64,000 nt of DNA from NCBI GenBank assembly GCA_017302715.1, contig JAFLCD010000001.1, forward strand, positions 1 through 64,000. Reading direction: 5' to 3'. The DNA comes from Deltaproteobacteria bacterium (lineage in GTDB: Bacteria > Bdellovibrionota > UBA2394). The translations under genes were made by a program, and so were the position numbers. The notes beneath the pieces were generated by a model. The model searched no databases, was not told where the DNA came from, and saw only the letters and a program-made list of their open reading frames with translations. Within the stretch, counting starts at the first letter, position 1. The number at the start of each line of letters is the position of its first letter. This document shows positions 1-8,860 of this stretch, in pieces.

Positions 1-903
1 AGTTCGAATCGCGATATTGCGATCCATCAGGGCTTTAGAGGTGGATCCAGCCGCGAGAATTTTTTGATTTCCTCCGGCTCCACCACCAAACGAAAAGGGA
101 AGAACTTGCTTTAACACATCGAGTGGCTGAGAAACTCCTACCCTGGTGACTCTCGATTTTTCGACTTTTTCTTCTAAAGTTGAAAGCATTCGAATTGTAT
201 CATCGATTCCTTTTAAGTAGGGGTGCTTGGGATTCAGCATCTGAAGCGGCTTTGCTTGCGAAAGACTTTGATTAAAAGCCGCGGGATCATCAGGCAGCAA
301 CACGGCCGCCTCCATATTAAATTTTTGCTTAATCACCTGAGGAGAAATAATTCCGCGCGGATCGTACTGATTAAGAACGAGTTTTTGAATATCGCTTCCA
401 AATTGAAGGCTACGTAATTTCTTTGAAAATTCGGCAGTTTGATTAATCGCAAGAACATTCGAAGACGAAACAACAAAAATAAGAGAGGAATTTTCAAAAG
501 CCCTGAATGAAAGTGGATTGATATCTCGTCCGAGATCCATGATCACATAATCGAAAGATCGGGCCAAAAGTTTTAAAGATTTATCGAGACCTAAATCGTC
601 TATATTTTGAAAATCTGTTGAAAAAGTAACTGCGTCCAAAACATAAAGTCCGTTTGGATTTTTTCCGATCCAATTTTGTGCAAGCTTTGGATCAAGCCTC
701 GTCGAATTTTTTATAAAATCAACGAGGGTTTTATTTTGCTTCAGATTCAAATAAGTTTTGAGATCTCCAAAGTTTGGAATATCTGCTTCTATTAAACAGA
801 CATTTTTCTGCGATGCTTTAGCCAAACCAAAGGCCAAATGAATGGCGAAAGCGGTTTTACCCACTCCGTCCTTAGCGCCGCAGACAGATAAAATAGATCC
901 CAT
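1..903 (-). CDS. cpaE: CpaE/TadZ-like MinD-type ATPase of the Tad pilus (partial, C-terminus outside window)
   Basis: Start codon ATG at 903; 301 codons are visible and the frame is still open at base 1. The protein begins almost directly with a deviant Walker A (AKDGVGKT, residues about 9-16), followed by an Asp-containing switch (EADIPNFGD) and a VIMDLGRD segment, as in the MinD/ParA family. CpaE/TadZ proteins place the Tad secretion machine at the membrane. The family usually carries an N-terminal receiver-like domain of over 100 residues, which is absent here because the gene starts 2 bases after the secretin stop codon. It is the last visible gene of the cpaB-cpaC-cpaE run. The family call is firm from motif plus context; the exact role is inferred. 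Confidence 0.8.
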   Translation of the reverse strand, partial: MGSILSVCGAKDGVGKTAFAIHLAFGLAKASQKNVCLIEADIPNFGDLKTYLNLKQNKTLVDFIKNSTRLDPKLAQNWIGKNPNGLYVLDAVTFSTDFQNIDDLGLDKSLKLLARSFDYVIMDLGRDINPLSFRAFENSSLIFVVSSSNVLAINQTAEFSKKLRSLQFGSDIQKLVLNQYDPRGIISPQVIKQKFNMEAAVLLPDDPAAFNQSLSQAKPLQMLNPKHPYLKGIDDTIRMLSTLEEKVEKSRVTRVGVSQPLDVLKQVLPFSFGGGAGGNQKILAAGSTSKALMDRNIAIRT

Positions 904-905
904 TT

Positions 906-2399
906 TTATTCGAAATCCTCAGCTGCATTTGGCGTGTAAGCTTCAACACCATTTAAGTTCATCGCCTCACGAATTCTTCTTCCAGAGTCTCTACCCGTTC
1001 CTAAAATTTCTGGAGTGATAAAGACGATAAACATCGTTCGATCCGAAGTGACCGAATGACTTTTGAAAACTTGAAAAATATTTCCAAGCGAACTGGTAAA
1101 CGATGGTCCCTCACTTCCCGCAGGTGCAAACGAAAAAGGCTGATCAGGAGGAGAATCCTTAATATCGCTGAATGCCGATCTTAAAACTCCACCAAGTGCA
1201 ACTGTTTCACCTGATCGAACATAGTGAACGGTGTTCACATTCGATTTATTAACTTGAATGGTATTTGGAGTCGTACCCGATCCAATTTTCGAAACTTGGA
1301 TTCCAAGCTTCATATCGACGAAGTCCCGATCATCAGCGGTTGCGGTAACGTCTAAAGTAACTCCGGTTTCAATCGGAGATTGCGAGAAAGTCGTTCCACC
1401 ATTTTGATTGGGAACGGGAATGAAAACTTGTCCGCCTGAGGAAATCTTTGCCGCTTCTCCACTTTTTACAGAAACAGTTGGATTTTCAAAAACTCTGGCC
1501 ACTCCTAAGGCTTTTGCCATATTGAGCTTAGGAAGAAATTCTGTAACTAAAGTAGATAAAACAAAATCCCCTCTTCCGCCTGAGTAATTGTATCCAATTT
1601 TTACATCGGCGATGGGCGTCCAAGAAAAATTGAAATTTCTTAAGAAGGCTTTGTTAAGCTCTACAAAATATCCCGAGACTTGAATAAGTTTTGCAGGCCT
1701 TGCTCCAGATTTTTTTGGATTAACGGCGATCGCATTCACGATGCTCGCTTTGTCCGTGTAAATTTGTGCGATTTTTTCAGCTCGAGCCGCTTCATCTTCA
1801 CTTAAAACTTCTCCTTTAAGTACGATGCGATCTTTAGCTGTAGAAACTTCAACACCTTGAATTCCAATTTCATCCTTAATTCTTCGAGCTAAAATTCTCT
1901 GTGTATCTTGAGAAAGAGTGACGAGATCAACGATGAAATCATTCCCCTTCAAGACTTCATGAATTCGATCGAGATCAGATTTAAGATAAACTTCGCCTTC
2001 GATGATGACTTTTCTTCCAACGCGGCGAAAACTCAATCCTTCGATATCACGAAATAAAAATTTCAAATCTTTTACGAAAGTGTCGAGATCTGTTGAGGTC
2101 ACTGTGATCGAAATATTATCTCGCTGTCTTCCGCCTACATCAAAAATGAGAAGCGCGGTTTCGCCTGGCTCAAGAGGCGAGAGAACAATTCTTCGTCGAG
2201 GTCGATCCGCTACAACGGATGCGATCGCGGGATTACCGACGGCGATTTCTCCGATGTCGTAATCGACGGTGATGGTTTGAGGAATATCTTTAACCGCAAA
2301 AATTTCTTTGTTTGCGCCCTTGTTGAGCTCGGCCGCATAAGTAAAAGAAATTTCCGAGATAAAAATAAATGAAAATAAAATTTTAATAAGGTTGCGCAA
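906..2399 (-). CDS. cpaC: Tad pilus outer-membrane secretin (CpaC/RcpA family)
   Basis: Secretin that forms the outer-membrane pore for the Flp pilus. After a signal peptide comes a pilus-formation N-terminal domain (VDYDIGEIAVGNPAIASVV), then a BON domain (about residues 140-210), then the secretin core with the VENPTVSVKSGE-type, ETGVTLDVTATA and GETVALGGVLR segments, ending in FITPEIL. I place the start at a TTG (2399), because AGAGGAGG lies 7 bases upstream and this start gives a compact signal peptide. An in-frame ATG at 2423 lacks such a site. Either way the gene overlaps the end of cpaB, so translational coupling is likely. There is no pilotin gene beside it. Confidence 0.88.
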   Translation of the reverse strand: MRNLIKILFSFIFISEISFTYAAELNKGANKEIFAVKDIPQTITVDYDIGEIAVGNPAIASVVADRPRRRIVLSPLEPGETALLIFDVGGRQRDNISITVTSTDLDTFVKDLKFLFRDIEGLSFRRVGRKVIIEGEVYLKSDLDRIHEVLKGNDFIVDLVTLSQDTQRILARRIKDEIGIQGVEVSTAKDRIVLKGEVLSEDEAARAEKIAQIYTDKASIVNAIAVNPKKSGARPAKLIQVSGYFVELNKAFLRNFNFSWTPIADVKIGYNYSGGRGDFVLSTLVTEFLPKLNMAKALGVARVFENPTVSVKSGEAAKISSGGQVFIPVPNQNGGTTFSQSPIETGVTLDVTATADDRDFVDMKLGIQVSKIGSGTTPNTIQVNKSNVNTVHYVRSGETVALGGVLRSAFSDIKDSPPDQPFSFAPAGSEGPSFTSSLGNIFQVFKSHSVTSDRTMFIVFITPEILGTGRDSGRRIREAMNLNGVEAYTPNAAEDFE

Positions 2400-3237
2400 A
2401 GACTTGTCCTCCTCTGATTTCACGATAAGCGGGTTGAGGGCCCGCTACGATCGGCAACTTGATGCCAAAAGCTCTGAACGGATCCAAATAATCAAGTTGA
2501 GCCAAATCAGTTTCATTAAATCTTCTGAGTGCCAAAGTGATTCGTCCTGTCGACTGAGCTAAGACGAGCTTTTGCACATCCTCAGGTTTAAGGGCGACGG
2601 TAATATTTTTATTTGTTAAATCTTCTTCGCCAGCGACGGGGCGATTTACATTCGCCGTTGCGAGTTTTAAATCTCTACCGACTGCGAGAATTTTAATATT
2701 TTGAAAAATCGTTCGAACTTCAGCACGAAGCCCAGAAGTATCGTTAGCAATGATCGTTCGACCTTTTTCAATTTCTTTTGTGTTTACGAAAAGCATCAAC
2801 AAGATATCCACAAAGTGGCCAGGTCTTAGTAAGCCTCCAACCCCGATCACATCTTGATCATCACGAATTCCAATCGTAACAGCGCGGTAACCCTCTGGAA
2901 TTCTTCGATCGAGTGAACTTTCATCAAAGGGAACAAGTTTACTAATCAAGATTGGCTCACTTTCAAAAATCGTTGCGATCGCAACTTGACCAACAACTTC
3001 CGAAGGATTTTGCGCGGCCTTCGGTGGAACAAAACTTGCGGGATAATCAGCCTCTACGAACATCGATTGATCGATACGAGTGTTCGCTGGAATATCGCGA
3101 GCAGCTCGCAGAATTTTTTGTCGAATTTTTAAATCGCCGATCTCTCGATCGACGGCCTTATTCACATAAAGCCAAAAAGAAATCACACCGATAAGAGCAG
3201 CGGTGAGAGACCAGGCAACGGCACGACGATTGTCCAT
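2383..3237 (-). CDS. cpaB: Tad pilus assembly protein CpaB/RcpC (SAF domain)
   Basis: 284 residues. An N-terminal membrane segment (about residues 7-24) is followed by a SAF domain (KILRAARDIPANTRID, then FVEADYPASFVPP and VVGQVAIATIF). The C-terminal RcpC-type region contains RAVTIGIRDDQDVIGVGGLLRPGHFVDIL. CpaB/RcpC is a periplasmic partner of the secretin in Tad systems, probably contacting peptidoglycan. The start ATG has AGGGGA about 11 bases upstream. It is the first of a tight cpaB-cpaC-cpaE group, separated by 120 bases from the large pseudopilin-like gene; no terminator is obvious in that gap. Confidence 0.88.
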   Translation of the reverse strand: MDNRRAVAWSLTAALIGVISFWLYVNKAVDREIGDLKIRQKILRAARDIPANTRIDQSMFVEADYPASFVPPKAAQNPSEVVGQVAIATIFESEPILISKLVPFDESSLDRRIPEGYRAVTIGIRDDQDVIGVGGLLRPGHFVDILLMLFVNTKEIEKGRTIIANDTSGLRAEVRTIFQNIKILAVGRDLKLATANVNRPVAGEEDLTNKNITVALKPEDVQKLVLAQSTGRITLALRRFNETDLAQLDYLDPFRAFGIKLPIVAGPQPAYREIRGGQVFAQPY

Positions 3238-3357
3238 TTGAATTCAATCCCCTTTGATTTCTATTTTATCTGGTTCGTAGGTCTTGATTCGATGCCGCAC
3301 GCGTATCTTGGTGCGCGAAAATCTCTTTAAGTTCTAGCGCTTTGCGCTGCAAACTCA

Positions 3358-6108
3358 TCAGCAGTTTTTATCTTTGCAATACAAAGTTTTTTTCAACGAA
3401 TATTCAAGTTGTTGAATCGTCGCTTCTCGCTGATTAAAGTTATCGCGAAGCGCATAAAAAGTTTCTCGAGGCGTCACAAAATCTCGCTGCCCTGAAGCAA
3501 TCGAATTTAATCTGTCTTCAGCACTCTTCCAACGCGCCGCTTGATCGCTTGTAAGATCTGCTGCGCGCTCTGTTCGGATTTGATTAAGTTGCACAGCTAA
3601 TGATCCTGCATTTTCTCTCGCACTATCTCGATTCGCTGCCATGATGGGGCCACTCAGCGGAATTCCACTCGCGAGTTGAGAAATTTTATTTCCAAATTCC
3701 ATCTGACGAGCTTGTCTGTCTTCGATACTTTTAGCTTGAGCCACATAATTATTCATTCGTCGCATATCGGCTTGTCTAACAAGAATGTCTCCGTAAGCAT
3801 CGGTCGCTCGCGTTGAACCTTTCGTCGCTGAAGCCGCATAGAAAGGATTTATTTTTGCCATATCACTTTCAAAAACTTTAGCGTCTTTCATCGTTCCATA
3901 AGTTAAAGTGTCGTTGATAAATGTTCGCTGACTTGTCGTCTCGTAAGATTTTGATTGAGCCGAAGCATATTCACTTGTGCGTTTGGTCTCGCCCCACTGA
4001 GCAGCGAGCTGTTCAGCCGCGCGATTCGCATCAGCAAGTTTTCCTTGGTCGACATCTGCAAATCCCATAGAGGCATCTCTTAAATTTTTTACAGAATCAT
4101 TTACGATCGCGAGCTGCTCTTTGGTTTGCGCCATCACTCTTTCAGATTCATAAATATCTTTTGAATTCACAGCCGAGATCGCAGCAATTTTATCGGACAT
4201 CGCCTCCATTCGATCGGTCGCGTTCATCAGTGCTGTCTTCGTAGTGCTCGAATCGATTCCATGAAGTTGATAGGCGACTGCACCAGAACTATCGCGATCA
4301 AGATTTGCTAAGTTTTGCATAAGTTTTTGAGCTTCAGCATTTTCGATTTGAACACTCGGACTCATGATGCTTCCGATATTTGTTTCGATTTGCGCCTGAT
4401 AATCCTTCATGTTGGTTCCAAAATCTTCTAAGGTTTTTTTTGCGCCATCAATATTGGCTTGAATAATATGTTCGCCGATTGAAATCGGATTCAAATCGAT
4501 TCCGCTCATTTTTATATTTTCAATTGTATTTCCTAAACTTCCCGCTGCACCAAAAACGGCGCCACCCATGGCGAGAAAACTTGCGGGCGTTCCGTCGGCT
4601 CCCGTCAAGCTTGCCATTCCTCCATAAGCAGATCCTAAATTTCCAGCGAGTGCTCCGATACTTTGTGCAGTTTCAGATGCTGTTTGCGCGCCGCTCGCAA
4701 GCACGCCACCTAAATCAAGAGAGCCGTTAATTCCACTCGCAACTCCAAGTGCAGTTCCGATTTGTCCAAGCGGAACGCCTAAACCTGGTCCAGCAAACGA
4801 AGCGAGACGAGTAAGTGGTTGAGAAATTTCTCGAGCAGCACCAAAGACATCTCCGATTCCGGCAGTGTTGATGTTGTTCATAGCCGCTTCGAAATTACTC
4901 ATGCCAGATGCAAGAGCAGAGGGCGCACTTAAGATCGAACTCGCTAATTGCACATTGTGCATATCAACACCTGCAAATCCGCCCACCATCGAAGCTGTAT
5001 TCATTAATTTCGCGGCGCCACTTGCGGTTGTCATTAATCCTTCAGCTCCACCTCTTGCAAGTCCGCCTGTAAAATCGCGAGCACCTTGCGCTACATTTTC
5101 AAAAGGAGATAAAACTGTTTTCATTAAACCCGAGCCAAGATCTCCACCCGCAGTTGCTGAGGCCATATCGCCTGGATCAAACATGCCTCCAATTTGTCCG
5201 TAAGGATCAGTTCCGCCGCTCGCGCCACTTACCCCACCGCCTCCTCCATATCCGCCATCGCTACTCCCGCTCATTCCGCTCATATCAATTCCACTCATCG
5301 CATTTTTGAGTGCGTCCATTCCGGCTTGCATCGCGATTTGCACGGCCATCGCAATCAACGCGGCTTCCATACTTCCGCTTAAACTATCGGCTGCATTAAT
5401 AGATTTTTCGAGTGCGGCTGCTTCATCGGCGAGAGAGGAATCATTCTTCACCAAAGTTTTCAGCGCATCTTTAAGTGCGTCTTGATTATCGCGAAGCCCT
5501 CGCTCTGTTGGCAATTCAATGCCCGCCAATTTTACGAAATCATTAAAATGCATACTGCCCGAAAACATTCCCGTGCTTTTTTGATCTTTTTTTCCGGTGT
5601 CTTTTAAATTGATCGATCGGTTGTGCGCGATCGCAACGACTTGCATAAGCTCTAGCTCAACTTGTGTTTCGCCTTGTTTATTCCAAAGTACCGTTGTTTT
5701 TGCTTTAGGAAGCTCGTAGTTTTCCCAAAAGCGATCTTGATTGAGCGAGCGAGAGACATCGATTTTTATTTCACCTTGAACAGCTTTTTGAAAATCAGAA
5801 TTTTTTTCTAAATCTACTCGAACGTATTTAGTTTTTTCGCCGAGTTTAAAAATGACTTGAGATTTTGCTTCTTTAGGATTGTCTTCACCCTGTTTGCTTT
5901 CAGAATAATCCGAATAATTTCCAAGCTCCATAAACGCCTGATGACGAACGAGCATCGTTTGCTTCTGCGCCACTACAAAAATCGTCGAAAGGTAATAAGC
6001 TAAAACAAAAAAACCCGCGAACCACATCAAGAAAAAGCAAAGCTCCAAAATAGTTTGGCCTGAATGCAATCGCTTCTCTTTTTTTAAATGTAAATTCGTT
6101 TTCAACAT
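3358..6108 (-). CDS. Very large TadE/pseudopilin-like protein of the Tad locus
   Basis: 916 residues; not a family I can name. The N-terminus has a basic leader, then SG/QTILELCFF and a hydrophobic helix to about residue 48. This is a prepilin-peptidase-like site (Gly at -1, Glu at +5), also seen in the pilins and TadE-like protein of this locus. Then come a charged region, a Gly/Ser-rich segment (about 275-330, including a run of Gly), a long Ala/Gly/Ser-rich hydrophobic section (about 330-560), and a helical, charged C-terminal third with coiled-coil character that ends in a Cys pair. Ordinary TadE proteins are under 250 residues. It lies 3 bases after the TadG-like gene, so it is very probably co-transcribed. 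A minor pilin or pilus-tip role is inference. Confidence 0.6.
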   Translation of the reverse strand: MLKTNLHLKKEKRLHSGQTILELCFFLMWFAGFFVLAYYLSTIFVVAQKQTMLVRHQAFMELGNYSDYSESKQGEDNPKEAKSQVIFKLGEKTKYVRVDLEKNSDFQKAVQGEIKIDVSRSLNQDRFWENYELPKAKTTVLWNKQGETQVELELMQVVAIAHNRSINLKDTGKKDQKSTGMFSGSMHFNDFVKLAGIELPTERGLRDNQDALKDALKTLVKNDSSLADEAAALEKSINAADSLSGSMEAALIAMAVQIAMQAGMDALKNAMSGIDMSGMSGSSDGGYGGGGGVSGASGGTDPYGQIGGMFDPGDMASATAGGDLGSGLMKTVLSPFENVAQGARDFTGGLARGGAEGLMTTASGAAKLMNTASMVGGFAGVDMHNVQLASSILSAPSALASGMSNFEAAMNNINTAGIGDVFGAAREISQPLTRLASFAGPGLGVPLGQIGTALGVASGINGSLDLGGVLASGAQTASETAQSIGALAGNLGSAYGGMASLTGADGTPASFLAMGGAVFGAAGSLGNTIENIKMSGIDLNPISIGEHIIQANIDGAKKTLEDFGTNMKDYQAQIETNIGSIMSPSVQIENAEAQKLMQNLANLDRDSSGAVAYQLHGIDSSTTKTALMNATDRMEAMSDKIAAISAVNSKDIYESERVMAQTKEQLAIVNDSVKNLRDASMGFADVDQGKLADANRAAEQLAAQWGETKRTSEYASAQSKSYETTSQRTFINDTLTYGTMKDAKVFESDMAKINPFYAASATKGSTRATDAYGDILVRQADMRRMNNYVAQAKSIEDRQARQMEFGNKISQLASGIPLSGPIMAANRDSARENAGSLAVQLNQIRTERAADLTSDQAARWKSAEDRLNSIASGQRDFVTPRETFYALRDNFNQREATIQQLEYSLKKTLYCKDKNC

Positions 6109-6111
6109 ATT

Positions 6112-7401
6112 TTAATGTAAAAATCTTTTAACCGTCTCTTCGGGTGATTTATCAATGGGCCTTCCGTCATTATCTTTGGGGCTCAAGCTCGTCATATAAT
6201 CAAACAAATTAGGATAATCGCTTTTGACATCTGCGATTCTTGGATCGAGCAAAACTTTTCGAATCGCCTGCAATCGAACTCCAAACGTAATATCCGATTT
6301 TGTTCTGACTAAATCTCCGCCGAAAGGTTCAGCTGCAGCGACTGCTACCAATCGAGTTTGCTTTGGAAACAAACTTCCCTGAGCGCCGAGAGAATTTTCA
6401 ATATTTAAAAAAGCTCCGTTCTGCGGATACCATTCAGCGGCCACCATAAAAAAAGGATCGGGTCGATTTGGGTTTTGTATGAATTGCAAACGAATGGCTC
6501 GAGTGCTTGGATCCGAAATTTTATTGATATTTCCGATATTGCCTCCGCCCATCGGATTAAATTTTTCCGTGAGTGAGTTTGCAAACGCCTGAGCAGCCGA
6601 ATTAAATCCTTCGGGCCCACCTGGAGCTCCGGCTCCATTCACCGCGCAATAAAATTCTGGCGCCATCGACATATTTTGATATTTGTCAAAACACATAGGA
6701 CCAAAATAGGCGAAGGTGTGCGGAACGGCTGCGACTACATTCGCCAAATACATTCCTTTGTCTGAGCTAAAACTTAAAACAGCATTTTTCTTTTTCGAAA
6801 GTGCGTTGCCTGTTGAATCTTGTGCTGCGCGAATCACTTCTTCCGCCGAATTCGAAGTGTTCGCATCAAAACCTCCGCCTTCGATCGCGAGGTCCGGAAT
6901 ATTTAATTTCAAAGTTTCTTCAGCTGCCGCTTGAGCGGCCTTTGGAAGTTGATTCATGATGGCCGCGATCTCTTGACGATATTGTTCCATATCGGCAGCA
7001 GCTTTTTTGTAAATATTTGTGGCATGCTGACCGTTTGCTAAACTCGCCGCCATACAAGCCGCGGCACATGAACCTGGATCAGGAAATCCAAATGGCCAAG
7101 GAGCAATCGATCCAAATTTCTCTTCGTTGAGTAAATCGATATAGCGTTTGAAAATTTTAAGGTTGATGGCCTTTACAGATTGATCACCCGAAGATTTATT
7201 TCCTAAATAACTTGCTTGCACACTTGCTCCAGCATAAGCCGCAAGATCCACAGCGGTTTGAAGTCGGATTTTTTGATAAATAAGCATTCCCGTATTTACA
7301 ACGAGCATCAAAAATCCCAGCATCACGCCAACGATCATCGCAAAATAAATAAGCGCTACGCCCTTGCGAGATTTATTTTTCTTTAACATAAAAAATCTCA
7401 T
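6112..7401 (-). CDS. TadG-like minor pseudopilin
   Basis: 429 residues. A short basic leader (KKNKSRKG) is followed by VALIYFAMIVGVMLGFLML, the N-terminal helix typical of TadG/putative Flp pilus-assembly proteins, then 'TAVDLAAYAGAS', the usual TadG downstream segment. The remainder is an extended periplasmic domain with Cys pairs (CAAAC near residue 105). It starts by a 4-base ATGA overlap with the TadE-like gene upstream and is followed after 3 bases by the 916-residue protein, giving a pseudopilin operon. It is longer than a plain TadE. Whether it is incorporated into the pilus or anchors it cannot be told from sequence. Confidence 0.75.
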   Translation of the reverse strand: MRFFMLKKNKSRKGVALIYFAMIVGVMLGFLMLVVNTGMLIYQKIRLQTAVDLAAYAGASVQASYLGNKSSGDQSVKAINLKIFKRYIDLLNEEKFGSIAPWPFGFPDPGSCAAACMAASLANGQHATNIYKKAAADMEQYRQEIAAIMNQLPKAAQAAAEETLKLNIPDLAIEGGGFDANTSNSAEEVIRAAQDSTGNALSKKKNAVLSFSSDKGMYLANVVAAVPHTFAYFGPMCFDKYQNMSMAPEFYCAVNGAGAPGGPEGFNSAAQAFANSLTEKFNPMGGGNIGNINKISDPSTRAIRLQFIQNPNRPDPFFMVAAEWYPQNGAFLNIENSLGAQGSLFPKQTRLVAVAAAEPFGGDLVRTKSDITFGVRLQAIRKVLLDPRIADVKSDYPNLFDYMTSLSPKDNDGRPIDKSPEETVKRFLH

Positions 7402-8156
7402 TTCTTTTTCACCGTCTCGACTTCTTCTTTTTCTTCTTTGTCGCGAGCTTTCAACCCAGATTGCAATCCAGGATTTAAAAGCACAGGAACATAAACATCG
7501 TTTCGAACGAGCTGATCAGGATTATCCATTTTTAAAACGTTAAAGGGGTTAAACAAAATCGGAGTTCGATATCTTAAATGCAAAATTCCATATCTCATGG
7601 TTTCTCGTGCATTTTCTCCAAAAGCTCCGGCCACTAAATCGAGTTTTGGCGGCTCAAATGCTGAGCCCGATTCATCTGCTTTGAATGAAGCAAAATCTAA
7701 ACTTCGAGAATTCGCACTTCCGACCCCGATATTGAGTTGTTCGTATTTTCTTTTTCCTTCCATGCATCGGATAAGCGGAATTTTTTCAAGATCTGAATTA
7801 TTAATCACAGTGTCTGAATCTCCATCCGGAACTGACATCCAAGGAAGAGCACACGTAAAAATATCTTCGGCCGTTTGCATCGCGGCCAAAGTTTTTAAAT
7901 CTTTAAGATAATAGTTAGCGCCATTTCCATAAGGCGCCTGCTGAGAACCTGAACTCGTTTGATCGCCAAGCACTTGATAAGAACGTGCGGCCATAAACGC
8001 GGCATAAGTCGCGACATTTTTGGTGTGGAATAAAAATCCAAAGTTGATAATTGAAAAAGTTAGAAAAATAATAAAAGTAAAAACAAAGGCGGTCTCAAGT
8101 GCTACTTGGCCGCCAATGTTTTTACGAACTAACTTCTTTTGGGTACGTTCACGCAA
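7398..8156 (-). CDS. TadE-like pseudopilin
   Basis: 252 residues. A basic leader ends in GG, followed by QVALETAFVFTFIIFLTFS. This is a class III prepilin-type signal with Glu at +5 and a hydrophobic helix, followed by NVATYAAFMAARSYQV, the TadE pattern. TadE/TadF pseudopilins are processed by a TadV-type peptidase and needed for Flp pilus assembly; no peptidase gene is in view. The start is a TTG with GGAGG 9 bases upstream; no ATG fits the leader. The C-terminus is Glu/Lys rich. The gene overlaps the TadG-like gene by 4 bases and follows the main pilin gene by 49 bases. Confidence 0.8.
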   Translation of the reverse strand: MRERTQKKLVRKNIGGQVALETAFVFTFIIFLTFSIINFGFLFHTKNVATYAAFMAARSYQVLGDQTSSGSQQAPYGNGANYYLKDLKTLAAMQTAEDIFTCALPWMSVPDGDSDTVINNSDLEKIPLIRCMEGKRKYEQLNIGVGSANSRSLDFASFKADESGSAFEPPKLDLVAGAFGENARETMRYGILHLRYRTPILFNPFNVLKMDNPDQLVRNDVYVPVLLNPGLQSGLKARDKEEKEEVETVKKK

Positions 8157-8205
8157 AGCGAGGGCCTCCCATCAGTAAGCAAAAGGAAACTTCAAAAAAA
8201 CGGAC

Positions 8206-8403
8206 TTACCGTTTAATCGTTGCATTACCTTTTGTAAGCTGGTCATTGATAATGCCGAGCATATTTCCTTTGATCGCTTTTTGAACTGAGTCACCGACTT
8301 GGTTCCAAGCCACCATGATCACAAGCGAAACCGCAGCCACCACGAGTGCGTACTCGAGAGCTGTTTGTCCTTTGCGATTCAATTTGAGAGTTTTAAGTTT
8401 CAT
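8206..8403 (-). CDS. flp: Flp-type major pilin
   Basis: 65 residues. Leader MKLKTLKLNRKG then QTALEYALVVAAVSLVIMV, the classic Flp prepilin: Gly at -1, Glu at +5 next to Tyr, and a single hydrophobic helix. The mature pilin of about 53 residues fits the family. A near-consensus ribosome site (AAGGAGA, 7 bases before ATG) predicts strong translation, as expected for the main pilus subunit. A second Flp-like gene lies 27 bases upstream. I take this one as the major pilin because of its size and ribosome site; that ranking is inference. Confidence 0.9.
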   Translation of the reverse strand: MKLKTLKLNRKGQTALEYALVVAAVSLVIMVAWNQVGDSVQKAIKGNMLGIINDQLTKGNATIKR

Positions 8404-8430
8404 ACATGTCTCCTTTTGTTTGTTAAATTT

Positions 8431-8670
8431 TTATGGGTAAGGGCGGCCGATCACTCCCATTCGACTTTCATCTCCGTAAGCATCGGTCACCATTTTCTTA
8501 ACTGGTGTTTCTTTTTTAGAGTTCAAACCTTGATCTCCGCTGATTTCTTTTAAAACTTCCTTCACCGCAATCGCCGTGGGAACCATCACCACGACAAGCA
8601 TCATCGCGTATTCGAGAGCCGTCTGGCCTCGGGTGGATTTTCTTAATCTTTGCATCAGCGTTTTTTTCAT
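8431..8670 (-). CDS. Second Flp-type pilin
   Basis: 79 residues. Basic leader with STRG then QTALEYAMMLVVVMVPTAIAV, carrying the same Gly/Glu-Tyr processing site as the neighbouring Flp pilin. The C-terminal part after the helix is more polar and longer (KEISGDQGLNSKKE, then a tail ending in Pro-Tyr-Pro). It is the first gene after the terminator at 8796-8836, so a promoter for the pilin operon should lie in 8671-8795, although I could not pick convincing -35/-10 boxes there. It could be a minor pilin or an alternative major subunit. Confidence 0.82.
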   Translation of the reverse strand: MKKTLMQRLRKSTRGQTALEYAMMLVVVMVPTAIAVKEVLKEISGDQGLNSKKETPVKKMVTDAYGDESRMGVIGRPYP

Positions 8671-8795
8671 TTCTTACATCTAAGTAATGCAAAGTTCGTA
8701 CCGAGCTAAACTAGCGAAATGAATGGCTTTAAAGCAGGGCATCTGAAATCTTTGCAGACCGCAAAATTGAACTAAATGCAGAGACGAATGAGCGT

Positions 8796-8836
8796 AAAAA
8801 AAATTGGCGTGCAGATTTTCCACACGCCAAAAAATT
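8796..8836 (-). terminator. Intrinsic terminator after the Ala-rich lipoprotein gene
   Basis: On the minus strand an 8-bp stem (TTGGCGTG / CACGCCAA) with an 11-base loop is followed by eight T residues. It sits 25 bases after the lipoprotein stop codon and separates the TadC-FHA-lipoprotein transcription unit from the pilin unit. The plus strand also has a T-run after the stem, so it may act in both directions. Confidence 0.85.
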
Positions 8837-8860
8837 TTTTATAATTTCGATTAGAACAAC

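Noticed and set aside
3330-3350. Small hairpin AGCGC-TTT-GCGCT between cpaB and the large pseudopilin-like gene
   Set aside because: Five-bp stem without a T-run on either strand; not a convincing terminator.
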